A stretch of 52,848 nucleotides of DNA from Saprospiraceae bacterium (GTDB taxonomy: Bacteria > Bacteroidota > Bacteroidia > Chitinophagales > Saprospiraceae). Below are positions 1 through 8,714 of the stretch, piece after piece. Under the pieces are notes generated by a model. That model was not told the DNA's origin and did no database searches. It saw nothing but the letters and a program-made list of their open reading frames with translations. The position numbers and the translations under genes were made by a program. The stretch is taken from contig JAIPBL010000042.1 in NCBI GenBank assembly GCA_021739645.1, positions 1 through 52,848 of the forward strand, given 5' to 3'. Each line of letters starts with the position of its first letter. Position 1 is the stretch's first letter.

Positions 1-45
1 GTCCCGGAGCAAAACTGTTATCAGTTTGCTTCGGGACTTTTTTTT
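1..45 (+). terminator. Rho-independent terminator of a gene left of the window
   Basis: A 16-17 bp stem (positions 1-17 pairing with 22-37, one bulge, one mismatch) with a 4-nt loop is followed by a run of eight T at 38-45. The T-run lies on the + strand, so it should end a + strand transcript whose gene lies outside the window. The lytic transglycosylase on the other strand converges on it. Confidence 0.75.
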
Positions 46-60
46 CTGCTTCGCAAAGCC

Positions 61-966
61 TCACTTCGGAATCTTGATATCGTACGCCTTCCGCTTCGAA
101 TTCGTCAATTTATTGTCCTTCAACCACGGGTTGAACACCTTCAGCATCCGGTAGCTGACACCGAATTGCTTCGCAAAATCGCCGAGATTGGCGATAGAAC
201 TATCCACGGTCACTAGGGCGTAGTTGTCGAGTGGCGGGTAAAGCTGCTCGCCTTCCATGTCGAACCCATACAGCTCTGGGTGCTCCATCACGTGCTTGAT
301 GGCCACGAGGCGGAAGATGTAGCGGTTGGTCTCATCATTGAGGTTTAGGTCATAGTAGTTATCGGATTTTTGGGCTTCAATCTCATTTCTCAGTCCGGTA
401 GGCCCCATGTTGTAGGCGGCGGCCACGAGTGCCCATGAGCCGAAACGTTCCTTGTATTTTTTCAAATAGGCACAAGCCGCACGGGTGGATTTTTCGAGGT
501 GTAGGCGCTCGTCCACCTCCTTATTCACTTCCATTCCGTACTCCTCTGCTGTGCCTTCCATAAACTGCCAGAGGCCCTTTGCGCCAGCAGGCGAAGAAGC
601 ATTTCGAAGGTCGCTCTCCGCCACGGCAAGGTACTTGAAGTCATCGGGCAGGCCGTTTTCTTTCAAAATTTTCTCCATCACTGGGAAGTAACGGGCACTG
701 TTTTTTAGGTTCAAAATCGTAGTGCTGTGACGATAGGAATTGACAATCAGCTCCCGCTCCAGCCGCTCCCGAACGTCGAAGTTCTTGACTGGGATACGTT
801 CCCCAGCGAACCAAAATTCGTCGTTAGCCTGTACGTGTGGGATGGAAAGCAAGGATTCGGAGCCGCCGTAAATACCAGCTTTGGACTCTGGCGTGTAAGC
901 GGTGAAAATGGCCACCGAGGCAAATGCTGCGAGGGCAGCGATGTAGTATTTCACGGAATTTTTCAT
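61..966 (-). CDS. Lytic murein transglycosylase (SLT domain, MltD-like)
   Basis: Predicted periplasmic or membrane-anchored enzyme that cleaves the MurNAc-GlcNAc bond of peptidoglycan. The 301-aa protein opens with a hydrophobic signal or anchor (residues about 7-24), followed by a family-1 SLT domain. The catalytic Glu is probably E117 in the AVAESDLRN motif; the typical GAKGLWQFM (about 128-136) and AAAYNMGP (about 181-188) motifs follow. The last 55 residues look like one degenerate LysM-type peptidoglycan-binding unit (VSYRMLKVFNPWL). The ATG at 966 is the natural start. It is followed downstream by a terminator that points the other way. Family assignment is strong; the exact subtype (MltD or a Bacteroidota-specific SLT) is inferred. 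Confidence 0.9.
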   Translation of the reverse strand: MKNSVKYYIAALAAFASVAIFTAYTPESKAGIYGGSESLLSIPHVQANDEFWFAGERIPVKNFDVRERLERELIVNSYRHSTTILNLKNSARYFPVMEKILKENGLPDDFKYLAVAESDLRNASSPAGAKGLWQFMEGTAEEYGMEVNKEVDERLHLEKSTRAACAYLKKYKERFGSWALVAAAYNMGPTGLRNEIEAQKSDNYYDLNLNDETNRYIFRLVAIKHVMEHPELYGFDMEGEQLYPPLDNYALVTVDSSIANLGDFAKQFGVSYRMLKVFNPWLKDNKLTNSKRKAYDIKIPK

Positions 967-1010
967 AGACAGGTGGTGGTTTTAGTTTTCAGCGTGCAAC
1001 GTAGATGCTC

Positions 1011-1532
1011 TTACGCCTTCGGTTTTTTAAAAATAGGTACCGTAGAACATGGTTCCCCGAACATGATACTTTTGGCGTAGGGTTGCAGCTTCCGGGTAAG
1101 CTCGACGTAGGCCGATGACGGCACGGGATGGTCACTGCACCCTTTAATGACGATGCGCTGGTCGGTATATTGCGCAGCATCCACTTCGTCGAGGGCTTTT
1201 TGAAAAATATGTTTGTAAAACTCTTCTGAAGTTCCTTGGAAAATATCGGTGGCAAACGGTGCTGCATACACCGTCACGAGCATGTACGCCCACACGGGAA
1301 TGATGGCATCGGCAGAGCAAAAAACAGCGAGATTCTTTCCGGTGTACTGCGGCCAATCGTGGTTGGCCAGTGCCTCCCGAAAGTCTTTTTCCTTCAAAAT
1401 GAGGCCCATGAACAGGTGGTCTTTCATGTCAAAAATGGCCATTTCTTCCTTCGGAAAAAACTCCTCTAACTTGAGCGTCACTAGTCCGCTACTGGCTACT
1501 CGGTTTACCAAAGGTTGTTCGATATTTTGCAT
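1011..1532 (-). CDS. DUF2480 family protein
   Basis: A 173-aa soluble protein without signal peptide or membrane segment that I recognise as the Bacteroidota-restricted DUF2480 family: N-terminal NRVASSGLVTLKLEEF, the central KNLAVFCSADAIIPVWAYML stretch and the C-terminal KGCSDHPVPSSAYVELT motif are characteristic. Function is unknown; the conserved Cys residues could bind a metal or cofactor, which is a guess. It begins with ATG at 1532, directly downstream of scpB (30 bp gap) on the same strand, so the two are probably cotranscribed. Confidence 0.85.
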   Translation of the reverse strand: MQNIEQPLVNRVASSGLVTLKLEEFFPKEEMAIFDMKDHLFMGLILKEKDFREALANHDWPQYTGKNLAVFCSADAIIPVWAYMLVTVYAAPFATDIFQGTSEEFYKHIFQKALDEVDAAQYTDQRIVIKGCSDHPVPSSAYVELTRKLQPYAKSIMFGEPCSTVPIFKKPKA

Positions 1533-1562
1533 AAAGCATTGATTTTCAATATCAAAATATTG

Positions 1563-2177
1563 CTAATTCTCCAATCTTTCAATTTCCGTTCCCGAATCGT
1601 TATTAAAGGCTTCCTCAATCGGCGCCCGCTCCCCAATCTCTTGGTCGGGGTCTCTGAAATCCTTGGGCCTGGGCAGGTCACTGAGGTCTTTCAAGCCGAA
1701 ATAATCCATGAACTTGATGCTCGTGCCGTAGAGCAGCGGCCTGCCTGGGCCGTCGCTGCGGCCTGTGATAGAAACAAGTTCCTTCTCCAGAAGTTTTTGG
1801 AGGGAGTAATCGCTGCTCACGCCCCTGATTTGCTCGATTTCGGTTTTGGACACCGGCTGCTTGTAGGCGATGATGGACAGCGTCTCTATCGCTGCCTGCG
1901 AGAGCCGCTTTTTGGTTGTCTGTTTGAGCCAAGTGCCAATGACGCCGTGGTAGGCGCCCTTCGTCATGAACTGCAGGCCCCCGGCGATTTGCACCAGCTC
2001 GATGGCGAAGTTTTCGTCGCCATAGCGGGCCTTCACCTCGGCAATGGCAGCGGCCACATCGTCGGCAGAAAACTCCGTTTCAAAAGCTTCATCCAGCACC
2101 TGCCGGATGTCGTCGGGGGAGAGTGGAGCGTCGGCGGCGAACACCAGCGCTTCGATATGTTGGGCTAGTTTTTCCAA
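1563..2177 (-). CDS. scpB: Segregation and condensation protein B
   Basis: ScpB is the winged-helix subunit that with ScpA (not in this window) binds SMC and helps chromosome condensation and segregation. The protein carries the usual pair of winged-helix domains: the first around EALVFAADAPLSPDDI, the second around LSIIAYKQPVSKTEIEQIRG, the best conserved motif of the family. No ATG is available at the N-terminus. The open frame reaches a TTG at 2222, but a second TTG at 2177 gives EKLAQHIEALVFAA, which matches the family start, and the 45 bases between them are a heptad repeat element (2176-2211). I therefore prefer the TTG at 2177 (204 aa). The C-terminal tail after position 170 is acidic and variable. 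Confidence 0.88.
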   Translation of the reverse strand: MEKLAQHIEALVFAADAPLSPDDIRQVLDEAFETEFSADDVAAAIAEVKARYGDENFAIELVQIAGGLQFMTKGAYHGVIGTWLKQTTKKRLSQAAIETLSIIAYKQPVSKTEIEQIRGVSSDYSLQKLLEKELVSITGRSDGPGRPLLYGTSIKFMDYFGLKDLSDLPRPKDFRDPDQEIGERAPIEEAFNNDSGTEIERLEN

Positions 2178-2211
2178 GGATTGAAGGTTTGAAGGAAAAA
2201 AGGATTGAATG
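2176..2211. repeat. Heptad repeat element at the scpB start
   Basis: Degenerate tandem units of the type gattgaa / ggtttga / aggaaaa / aggattgaatg. It lies across the alternative start codons of scpB, so it would be translated only if the upstream TTG at 2222 were used. Confidence 0.4.
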
Positions 2212-2255
2212 TCAGGCGGCAAATTTAGGAAAAAACAACTGCTTCCCTAACCATC

Positions 2256-3155
2256 CTAATCGGGCTTCAAATGGCCGCAGTTGGCTTCCATTTTTTCCAA
2301 GAAGCTTTTGTTGGTAGTGAGTTTAGTATAGGTTTTGAGGTTGTGCTCTAGGTTGTAGGCAGGCTTGGTGTCTTGAAAAAAGATGTCGGCCAGGGACCTT
2401 AAGCTGTCAAATTCAAAGGCAGTTTGCACAAAACATTGCGTCATGCCGGGTGGGGCATTGGGGTTGAGCTGGGCGTGTTTGCTGGCAGCTCGTTCCTTGT
2501 ACAGTTCGATTTGTCTGGGCATTGGCTCGCTGAACAGCATTTGGTTGGCGTGTGGTTTTCGAGTAGCGTAACGTACCCGGAACTCGTCGCCTTCTTCCAG
2601 AGGCATGGGGTTCACCAACAAAATCAACGGCTCAGATTGCAGCATTGAAACTTGGGTGTAAGTCTGGTTGCCCGCTACAAACTGGTAGGATATTTCAGAA
2701 CGGTTGCCATCCAGTTTTCTTATCGTAACCCTCCCAACTGTCTCTTGGCTTCCTTTTGCCAGCATTTCCTCTATCCTTTCTGTTTCGGATTTCTTGGCGT
2801 TTTTACCCCACATCACAATGCCCGTCACGAGCAGCCCCATCACGCCCAAAAATATCAATAGCTGGCAAAAATGTTTGCGCTCAAGCTGGTGACGGAAGCG
2901 GTTTCGGGGGGTGTCGGTTTTTTTATCAATGTTGAAACTGAAGTACATGTCGTTGTCCCGTCGTTCGAGGTTGATATGCACCAGTTCTTCTTCGATAAAA
3001 AAGGTGTACTCCTTCGAATCGAACACCTTGAAGTCTATCTGGACGATTTTGGAGCCAATATAAATGACCAGATGCCCGGTGTTAGGGCTGTGAAGCAGCC
3101 CGACACGGTAGTTCCTGCCGTTGTCCCCGAGGTATGTCCAGGTGTAGTGGTTCAT
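2256..3155 (-). CDS. Hypothetical protein with one transmembrane segment
   Basis: Not recognised. About 299 aa counted from the ATG at 3155; an upstream TTG at 3170 would add five residues but lies within a hairpin repeat. The N-terminal 90 residues look beta-rich (VGLLHSPNTGHLVIYIG, YFSFNID) and should be cytoplasmic. A single hydrophobic helix follows at about 96-117 (LLIFLGVMGLLVTGIVMWG). The C-terminal half (about 118-299) has no signal of known domain; it contains a beta-rich part (about 125-210) that resembles a small extracytoplasmic domain and a helical end. The topology suggests a bitopic membrane protein with domains on both sides. No functional link with the neighbouring scpB is evident. 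Confidence 0.7.
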   Translation of the reverse strand: MNHYTWTYLGDNGRNYRVGLLHSPNTGHLVIYIGSKIVQIDFKVFDSKEYTFFIEEELVHINLERRDNDMYFSFNIDKKTDTPRNRFRHQLERKHFCQLLIFLGVMGLLVTGIVMWGKNAKKSETERIEEMLAKGSQETVGRVTIRKLDGNRSEISYQFVAGNQTYTQVSMLQSEPLILLVNPMPLEEGDEFRVRYATRKPHANQMLFSEPMPRQIELYKERAASKHAQLNPNAPPGMTQCFVQTAFEFDSLRSLADIFFQDTKPAYNLEHNLKTYTKLTTNKSFLEKMEANCGHLKPD

Positions 3156-3165
3156 GCTTTTTTGA

Positions 3166-3234
3166 GACAATGGAAGTTAGACATTAGACTTTAGATGATA
3201 GCATGTGCTAGTCTAATGTCTAACTTCCATTGTC
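3166..3234. repeat. Perfect 24-bp inverted repeat built from heptads
   Basis: Left arm 3166-3189 and right arm 3211-3234 are exact reverse complements around a 21-nt spacer. The left arm reads in 7-bp units (agttaga, cattaga, ctttaga). It lies 10 bp upstream of the ATG of the 2256-3155 gene. The 316-bp gap between the divergent genes also holds a candidate promoter at 3357-3364; I see nothing else in it. Confidence 0.85.
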
Positions 3235-3356
3235 TATCGTCTGGTAGTGAATAACGTACCTAAAGGTAAAAGGAACGGCGAATGTGCTTCGGCGAATTTC
3301 AACAAATCAAGCAAGTTAAAACTAAGTTAAAACAGGCAACTTGCGTTTGTCATTGT

Positions 3357-3364
3357 TAAATTTG
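3357..3364 (+). promoter_or_regulatory. Candidate -7 box (TAAATTTG) for the kinase/regulator operon
   Basis: An exact fit to the Bacteroidota -7 consensus TAnnTTTG, 107 bp upstream of the kinase ATG. No TTTG box is found at the usual 19-21 bp upstream, so this is tentative. Confidence 0.3.
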
Positions 3365-3471
3365 TCATGTTTGCAGAGCGTACCAAAGTCAGTGAGTCAT
3401 TTGTGAGCAAGGTCATTCAATAAACTTTTACCTTATTGACAAATGGCTTCATTGGCCTGTTTTCCAACAAA

Positions 3472-4992
3472 ATGAATAAAAAAGTTATTTGGTTAATCAT
3501 CGGACTGATGAGCGCAGCACTCATCGGAATCGCCGCTATGCAGGCAAAGTGGGTGGCTGACTCGCTACAGGCCAATCAGAAGCAGTTCGATAACCAAGTA
3601 GTGGCCGCTTTGAACAAGGTGGGCGACAAGCTTGAGGTACAGGAGGAGATGGAAGCATACCGCCACGTGGATAACGGCTTTGCGCAAGATTTTTATGAGT
3701 CGGAGGTTCGCCAACAACTAGAAATGGGTGGACTTACTTTTTCCATTAATGATAATCACGATGGTGGTGCCCACGCCCACATTACCAAGCAGCAGCTAAT
3801 CGAACTTACCTTGGCCACCAACGACTGCAACTGCTCCGCATGCCAAGCTGACCGGGCAAAAAAACTCTCGCAGTTCGTCAGCATCACGGAGAGCCTCGAC
3901 CATGCCCCCATCACCGAGCGAATTGAGTTGGATATGCTAAGTTCGTTCCTGCGGCAGGAGTTTCAGGACAAAGGCATCAAAATCCCCTTTCGCTACGGTG
4001 TTTATGACAACCGAAAGAAGAGTTTTGTTATCGCAGATGGGCGCTATACCGTAGAGGACAGCCGCTCCCAGCCTACCATTGAAGGATATAAAAACCTCAA
4101 CAACAGCGAGTACCGGGTCGGACTTTTCCAGCGTGACAAGGAGGTGCCGGGCCTGCTCATGGTGTTTTTCCCCACAAAAAGCAGTTTCCTCTGGAGCTCC
4201 GTTTTGAAAAACCTGATTGGTTCCATCATTTTTATGAGCATCATTCTGTTCTGCTTTTTCTACACGATTTCTGTGGTGTTCAAGCAGAAAAAGGTGTCGG
4301 AGATGAAGAACGACTTCATCAACAACATGACCCACGAGTTCAAGACACCCATTGCCACTATCAGCCTCGCCACCGATAGCATCGCTAGTCCAATGATTGT
4401 GAACCAACCCGAAAAAATCCGCCGCTTCCTCGACATCATCCGGCAGGAAAACAAGCGGATGAACAACCAGGTGGAAAAAGTGCTGCAAATGGCGCAAATG
4501 GACCGACAGGATTTGGAGCTGCGAGTCAGCGACGTGAACCTACACGACGTCATCACACAAGCGGTCGGCTACATCGGCTTGCAAGTGGAAAAACGGGATG
4601 GCTCGGTGAGTACCGACCTCCAAGCCACACGGCCCATCGTGCAGGGTGACATTACACATATCTCCAACATTATCAACAACTTACTGGACAATGCGAACAA
4701 GTATTCGTCTGAAAATCCCGAAATTTCGGTTTCAACACGCAATGTGACGGGCGGTGTCGAAGTTATAGTCAGCGACAAGGGCATCGGCCTGAGTAAAGAG
4801 GCGAAAAAGCTTATTTTTGAAAAATTCTACCGGGTGCATACCGGCAACCTCCACGACGTGAAAGGCTTTGGCCTCGGCCTCAGCTACGTAAAGGCGATGA
4901 TGGAAGCCCACAAAGGGCGGGTGGAGGTGAAAAGCGAACTGGGGAAGGGGAGCAGTTTTGTGCTGTTTTTTCCCTTGAAGGCAGAAGCCTGA
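3472..4992 (+). CDS. Membrane sensor histidine kinase
   Basis: Bitopic two-component sensor of about 506 aa. TM1 covers residues 4-23, an extracytoplasmic sensor region extends to about 243, TM2 is about 244-269, then HisKA with the phospho-acceptor H288 in NNMTHEFKTPIATI and a HATPase_c domain with N box (NIINNLLDNANKYSS), G1 (DKGIGLSKEAKKLIFEKFYR) and G2 (GFGLGLSYVKAMM). There is no HAMP domain. The sensor region has a His-rich patch (NHDGGAHAH, about 95-103) and a CNCSAC motif (119-124), which could bind a metal or act as a redox switch (inference). I chose ATG 3472 because it puts the first hydrophobic helix at the N-terminus; a TTG at 3436 would add 12 residues. It is followed after 36 bp by its response regulator; architecture resembles RprX. 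Confidence 0.93.
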   Translation: MNKKVIWLIIGLMSAALIGIAAMQAKWVADSLQANQKQFDNQVVAALNKVGDKLEVQEEMEAYRHVDNGFAQDFYESEVRQQLEMGGLTFSINDNHDGGAHAHITKQQLIELTLATNDCNCSACQADRAKKLSQFVSITESLDHAPITERIELDMLSSFLRQEFQDKGIKIPFRYGVYDNRKKSFVIADGRYTVEDSRSQPTIEGYKNLNNSEYRVGLFQRDKEVPGLLMVFFPTKSSFLWSSVLKNLIGSIIFMSIILFCFFYTISVVFKQKKVSEMKNDFINNMTHEFKTPIATISLATDSIASPMIVNQPEKIRRFLDIIRQENKRMNNQVEKVLQMAQMDRQDLELRVSDVNLHDVITQAVGYIGLQVEKRDGSVSTDLQATRPIVQGDITHISNIINNLLDNANKYSSENPEISVSTRNVTGGVEVIVSDKGIGLSKEAKKLIFEKFYRVHTGNLHDVKGFGLGLSYVKAMMEAHKGRVEVKSELGKGSSFVLFFPLKAEA

Positions 4993-5028
4993 TTTCACAC
5001 AACAACAATTCAAAAACCCACTTATAAA

Positions 5029-5757
5029 ATGTCAGCAACAACACGTGGAAAAATCCTACTAGTCGAAGACGACCAAAACTTCGGGGACGTACTGCGCTCC
5101 TACCTCGAAATGAACGACTACGAGGTCACGCTCGCCAATGACGGCATCAAGGGCATCGAAAGCTACCACCGGGACACTTTCGACCTCTGTATCCTCGACG
5201 TGATGATGCCCCGCAAGGACGGATTCACCGTGGGCCGTGAAATCAGGGAGAAAGACCAAAAAGTTCCCATCATTTTCCTCACGGCCAAAACCCTCAAAGA
5301 GGACGTGCTGCAAGGCTTCAAGATTGGGGCTGACGACTATATCACCAAGCCGTTCAACTCCGAAGAGCTGCTGTTCCGCATCGGTGCAATCCTCAAGCGC
5401 ACCAAGCCGAAAGAAGCGCCAAAGGAAGAAGCACGGGAATACACCATCGGGAAATACCATTTCAACTACCCCCTCCGCATACTCACTTTCGACAAAGGCG
5501 GCGTCAACGAGCCACAGCACAAACTATCGCCCAAAGAAGCGCAGCTCCTCAAGATGTTTGCCCTTAAATTGAACGATGTGTTGACCCGCAACGAGGCACT
5601 GACCAAAATATGGGGCGAGGACAACTACTTCACTGCCCGCTCGATGGATGTGTTCGTCACCAAACTGCGCAAGTACCTCGCCGACGACGAGAACCTCGAA
5701 ATCGTCAACATTCACGGAAATGGGTTCCAGTTGTTGGAGAAGGATAAAGCTATTTGA
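5029..5757 (+). CDS. OmpR/PhoB-type response regulator
   Basis: Partner of the upstream kinase. The 242-aa protein has an N-terminal receiver domain (residues about 8-123: acidic pair in VEDD, phospho-acceptor D57 in LDVMMPRKDGF, conserved Thr in FLTAK, Lys in DDYITKPF) and a C-terminal winged-helix DNA-binding domain (about 140-235; ARSMDVFVTKLRKYL recognition helix). Overall similar to the RprY group of Bacteroidota. The gene lies 36 bp after the kinase, so they form one operon. Its TGA stop is part of a heptad repeat element that begins at 5755. Target genes cannot be told from the sequence. Confidence 0.94.
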   Translation: MSATTRGKILLVEDDQNFGDVLRSYLEMNDYEVTLANDGIKGIESYHRDTFDLCILDVMMPRKDGFTVGREIREKDQKVPIIFLTAKTLKEDVLQGFKIGADDYITKPFNSEELLFRIGAILKRTKPKEAPKEEAREYTIGKYHFNYPLRILTFDKGGVNEPQHKLSPKEAQLLKMFALKLNDVLTRNEALTKIWGEDNYFTARSMDVFVTKLRKYLADDENLEIVNIHGNGFQLLEKDKAI

Positions 5758-5784
5758 GGTATGGGGTCTGAGGTGGGGAGGTAT
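5755..5784. repeat. Heptad repeat element (aggtctg family)
   Basis: Units gaggtat / ggggtct / gaggtgg / ggaggtatg, starting on the stop codon of the response regulator. The same unit family occurs at 41951-42012. It fills part of the 43-bp gap between two convergent genes. Confidence 0.6.
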
Positions 5785-5800
5785 GTTTTTGCCCCGTCTT

Positions 5801-6583
5801 TTATTCCAATAAATTCCTTACCGTTTCTTTAAAAACGGGGCTAAAAATCACGCCCCGATGCCCTTCCGAAAGTTTCACCAGCCGAAATAAATTTGGATTG
5901 ATAGCCTGTAGTTTTTCAGAAGAACTGAACGGTATCACTTTGTCAAACTCACCGTGGAACAGGGTGACGGGGAACTTTACATTTTGTAGAAAAGCGTAAT
6001 TCCTCAGCGGGTATTTCAGCAAAAAATCGGGCAAGAAGGGTGCCATGCCGTTTTTTAAATCAACAACGCTGGTGTACGGCGCCAGCAGCACGAGCTGTTG
6101 CGGATGGTTGTTGGCGGCAAGGTAGCTGGCCATGCCTGAGCCGATGGAGTAGCCCACCACCACGATTTGGTCTTCTCGGTAGTGTTTTTTCAAAAAATCA
6201 TAAGCTGCCTGAACGTCACTGAAAAGCTGCTTTTCCGAATCAATCTCACCATCACTTTTGCCAAAGCCCCGGTAGTCGGGCATGAAAATATCGTAGGAGT
6301 TGCCCGCCATGGACTGTGCCTGATGGTAACAACGCCGATTGCTTCCCTTGTTGCCGTGGAGATACAAGATGACGCCCCGGGAAGCAGGCTCTTTCATCCA
6401 TAGGCAGTTGAGAGAAATGCCTTTGGCTACGGGCAGTTCCACTTCCTCGCCTTCTCTGAAGGCATAGTCCTCGTTCAGTTTGTCTGGGTGAAAAATCAGG
6501 CGCTCTTGCGCAAAATACAGCCCACCGCAAACCAGTGCGTACAGCGAAAACAAGACGATTACAATGCCTTTCAACCACTTCAT
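5801..6583 (-). CDS. Alpha/beta hydrolase, membrane-anchored
   Basis: A 260-aa protein with an N-terminal hydrophobic anchor (about 5-25) and a compact alpha/beta-hydrolase fold. Visible features are the oxyanion motif YLHGNKGS (about 74-81), the nucleophile elbow GYSIGSG with S146, the acid D214 in FHGEFDKVIPF and H242 in SEGHRGVIF. Closest general group is the BEM46/YfhR-type serine hydrolases, whose substrates are mostly unknown. It faces the response regulator convergently and is preceded by a 72-bp gap before the PA14-OmpA gene on the same strand; the two may be cotranscribed. Substrate not predictable. Confidence 0.88.
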   Translation of the reverse strand: MKWLKGIVIVLFSLYALVCGGLYFAQERLIFHPDKLNEDYAFREGEEVELPVAKGISLNCLWMKEPASRGVILYLHGNKGSNRRCYHQAQSMAGNSYDIFMPDYRGFGKSDGEIDSEKQLFSDVQAAYDFLKKHYREDQIVVVGYSIGSGMASYLAANNHPQQLVLLAPYTSVVDLKNGMAPFLPDFLLKYPLRNYAFLQNVKFPVTLFHGEFDKVIPFSSSEKLQAINPNLFRLVKLSEGHRGVIFSPVFKETVRNLLE

Positions 6584-6655
6584 AATTCAAAAATTGGAAT
6601 AAAATAACGAACGATAAACGCCTTGTTGGGGGTTTGAGTTGTGAAAATTCGGCTT

Positions 6656-7603
6656 TCAGTAGAGAATAAACACGACCCGCCGATTCTCTGGATACCCCCT
6701 TTTGGAGTTGCCAGTGATGAGCGGAAGGGAGCTGCCGTAGCCCTTCGCCTCGATGCGGTTTTGTGCAATGCCCTTCTTGGCAAGGTACTCGGCCACTACC
6801 TTGGCCCGTTCATCGGACAGCGCCTTGTTCATGTCCTGGTCGCCGATGATGTCCGTGTGCCCTTCGATTTTGAGTTTGATGTCGGGATTGCGGAGCAAAA
6901 AACCAGCGAGTAAATCCAACCCAGTTTTTGATTTTAACAGCATCACACTTTTGCTCTGCTCAAAAAGCACATCCTTCGGGACGTACCGCTCCAGGGTATC
7001 TTTGGGGACAACGGCGGGGGCATCCGTTTTCGAAGGTTTTTTTTGAACATCAGGCTTCGGTGCCGACTTGACAGGCAGAGCACTTTTTTTCGCCTCTACA
7101 GGTTTTGGCGGTGGCGGCGGGATGGTCTGGGTGAAAAATTTCGACTCAACGATAATGGGCCGCTCGGCCTCCGGCAGCTTCCAGAGCAGGCGCACCTCGC
7201 CTTCGATGAGCGCATTGAAATACTCCACTTTCAAGTCGTAGGGCGTGCCTTCCCGCATGATTACCCTTCCGGTAAAATGCCCGTTGTCGTTCAGTTTCCA
7301 GTTGTCAATGACCAAGATGCCGCCTACCCAGACCCGGATGCCATCGTCCACCTTGGCGGAGAAGGTGTAAGTGCCGGTCTCCGGCGCATTGAGGATGCCC
7401 GTCCAGCGGATGGAGCAGTCGTGGGGGTTGAGGCCGGGCACGGGTGGTTCGTCGTTCCAAGAGAGGTCAATCATGGGTTCAATCCTGGTGGCGACCATTT
7501 CGTTGAAGTCGGTGCCGTTGTAGTATTCAGTCTTTAAGCCGGATTGCGCAGCTAGGCAACCAAAAATGGCGAGTTGAAGGAAAAGGGAAAGTATTGGCTT
7601 CAT
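6656..7603 (-). CDS. PA14 and OmpA domain envelope protein
   Basis: A 315-aa secreted protein with a signal peptide (about 1-18, cleavage near CLAAQS). Residues about 22-150 form a PA14 domain (RWTGILNAPETGTYTFSAKV, DDGIRVWVGGILVIDNW), often carbohydrate-binding. A Pro/Lys-rich linker (about 158-200) leads to a C-terminal OmpA/MotB-type peptidoglycan-binding domain (about 215-315: KIEGHTDIIGDQDMNKALS, DERAKVVAEYL, NRRVVF). It should be a periplasmic or outer-membrane protein tethered to the cell wall. The combination suggests a surface or wall-associated sugar-binding protein; ligand unknown. Confidence 0.9.
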   Translation of the reverse strand: MKPILSLFLQLAIFGCLAAQSGLKTEYYNGTDFNEMVATRIEPMIDLSWNDEPPVPGLNPHDCSIRWTGILNAPETGTYTFSAKVDDGIRVWVGGILVIDNWKLNDNGHFTGRVIMREGTPYDLKVEYFNALIEGEVRLLWKLPEAERPIIVESKFFTQTIPPPPPKPVEAKKSALPVKSAPKPDVQKKPSKTDAPAVVPKDTLERYVPKDVLFEQSKSVMLLKSKTGLDLLAGFLLRNPDIKLKIEGHTDIIGDQDMNKALSDERAKVVAEYLAKKGIAQNRIEAKGYGSSLPLITGNSKRGYPENRRVVFILY

Positions 7604-7892
7604 ATCGTTGCTTTTGGTGAAAAAAAATCGAGTGCAGTCAAGTTTCGTAATAATAGCAATTTGAAAAAGCAGGATTGGGCAGTTTTCGACAGTTTCGGCC
7701 TATTTTGGGATAAATGGCCTCGTACCCACTGCGCCAACACGGGCAGAAGCTGAATAAAATCTTTCCTTTTTGACAAAAATCATGTTCCTGCGGTGATTAT
7801 TCTCCTCAACGTTCGGCCCAACTTTATTCGTCTTTTGTAAAAGTAAATGGCCGCTTTTACAGCTACATCGTTCACAAAAAAATAGAAAAAAA

Positions 7893-8705
7893 ATGGCACG
7901 ACTGATTGTACCCACCGACTATTCCACCGCCGCTGAAAATGCACTTGACCAAGCTTTGTTGCTGGCAAAAAAAGGCAATGATGAAATTGAATTGCTCCAT
8001 ATCATCATGATGCCACCATCGACGGATTCTCCAAGGGTTTTAGAATACATATTGAGTGGAAAAAAGGACGAAGAAGCCCGTTTAAAGGAGTTGGCCAATG
8101 CAAGAATCAAGGCGCTGAGACTGCCCGCTACCACTCGTTGGCGGGTAAAAGTTTTGTACACCGATAACTTCCTCAGCGGTATCATGAACCGTTTCAGAAG
8201 TGCTAGGGCCAAACTCATAGTGATGGGGACAACGGGCGTCAGCGGCATTGCCAACAAAATTTTTGGCAGCAACACCGCCAACCTTATTGGCAGGGGAGAG
8301 GTGCCCGTGCTGGTAATACCACCCGAATGGAAGACAGCGCTCATTAAAAAACTCGAATTCTGCATGACACCCGAACAGGTGCATGCCCACCAAAGGGAAA
8401 TCAAGAAATGGGCTACCTGGTTCGGAGCTGAAGCATCCGCTGTGTATTTCAAGCGGGTGGCCGATGTCACAGCACCACCGAAAGGCAAAAGTCCTTTTCC
8501 GATTAAAACAGTGCTGACCGTACCGCAGGATGCCCTCTGGGAAGACCTCGTGGAATATGGCAATAGCCTAAAAGAAAGCGCCCTCGCCATGTTCGTCCAT
8601 GAACGGATAACAGTTTTTGAGCGAATTTTTGATAGGAGCGTCACCGGGCAGGTGGCTGGCCGGGTGCATATCCCGATGCTGGCAATGCCAGTGAAGGCGG
8701 AGTGA
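7893..8705 (+). CDS. Universal stress protein (UspA family)
   Basis: A 270-aa soluble protein, twice the size of a single Usp domain. Residues 1-145 form a clear Usp domain, including the ATP-binding signature G-2x-G-9x-G-S (GTTGVSGIANKIFGSNT, about 111-127). The second half (about 150-270) is a more divergent Usp-like domain without that signature, which is common in tandem Usp proteins. The role is usually stress or starvation survival. It stands alone between two strand changes and ends in a good hairpin terminator at 8715. The ATG at 7893 is preceded by A-rich sequence instead of a Shine-Dalgarno site, as usual for Bacteroidota. Confidence 0.9.
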   Translation: MARLIVPTDYSTAAENALDQALLLAKKGNDEIELLHIIMMPPSTDSPRVLEYILSGKKDEEARLKELANARIKALRLPATTRWRVKVLYTDNFLSGIMNRFRSARAKLIVMGTTGVSGIANKIFGSNTANLIGRGEVPVLVIPPEWKTALIKKLEFCMTPEQVHAHQREIKKWATWFGAEASAVYFKRVADVTAPPKGKSPFPIKTVLTVPQDALWEDLVEYGNSLKESALAMFVHERITVFERIFDRSVTGQVAGRVHIPMLAMPVKAE

Positions 8706-8714
8706 GGCAACCGA

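Noticed and set aside
7604-7892. RNA gene or riboswitch in the 289-bp gap before the universal stress gene
   Set aside because: No tRNA cloverleaf, conserved aptamer or strong hairpin could be seen; it is AT-rich leader sequence.
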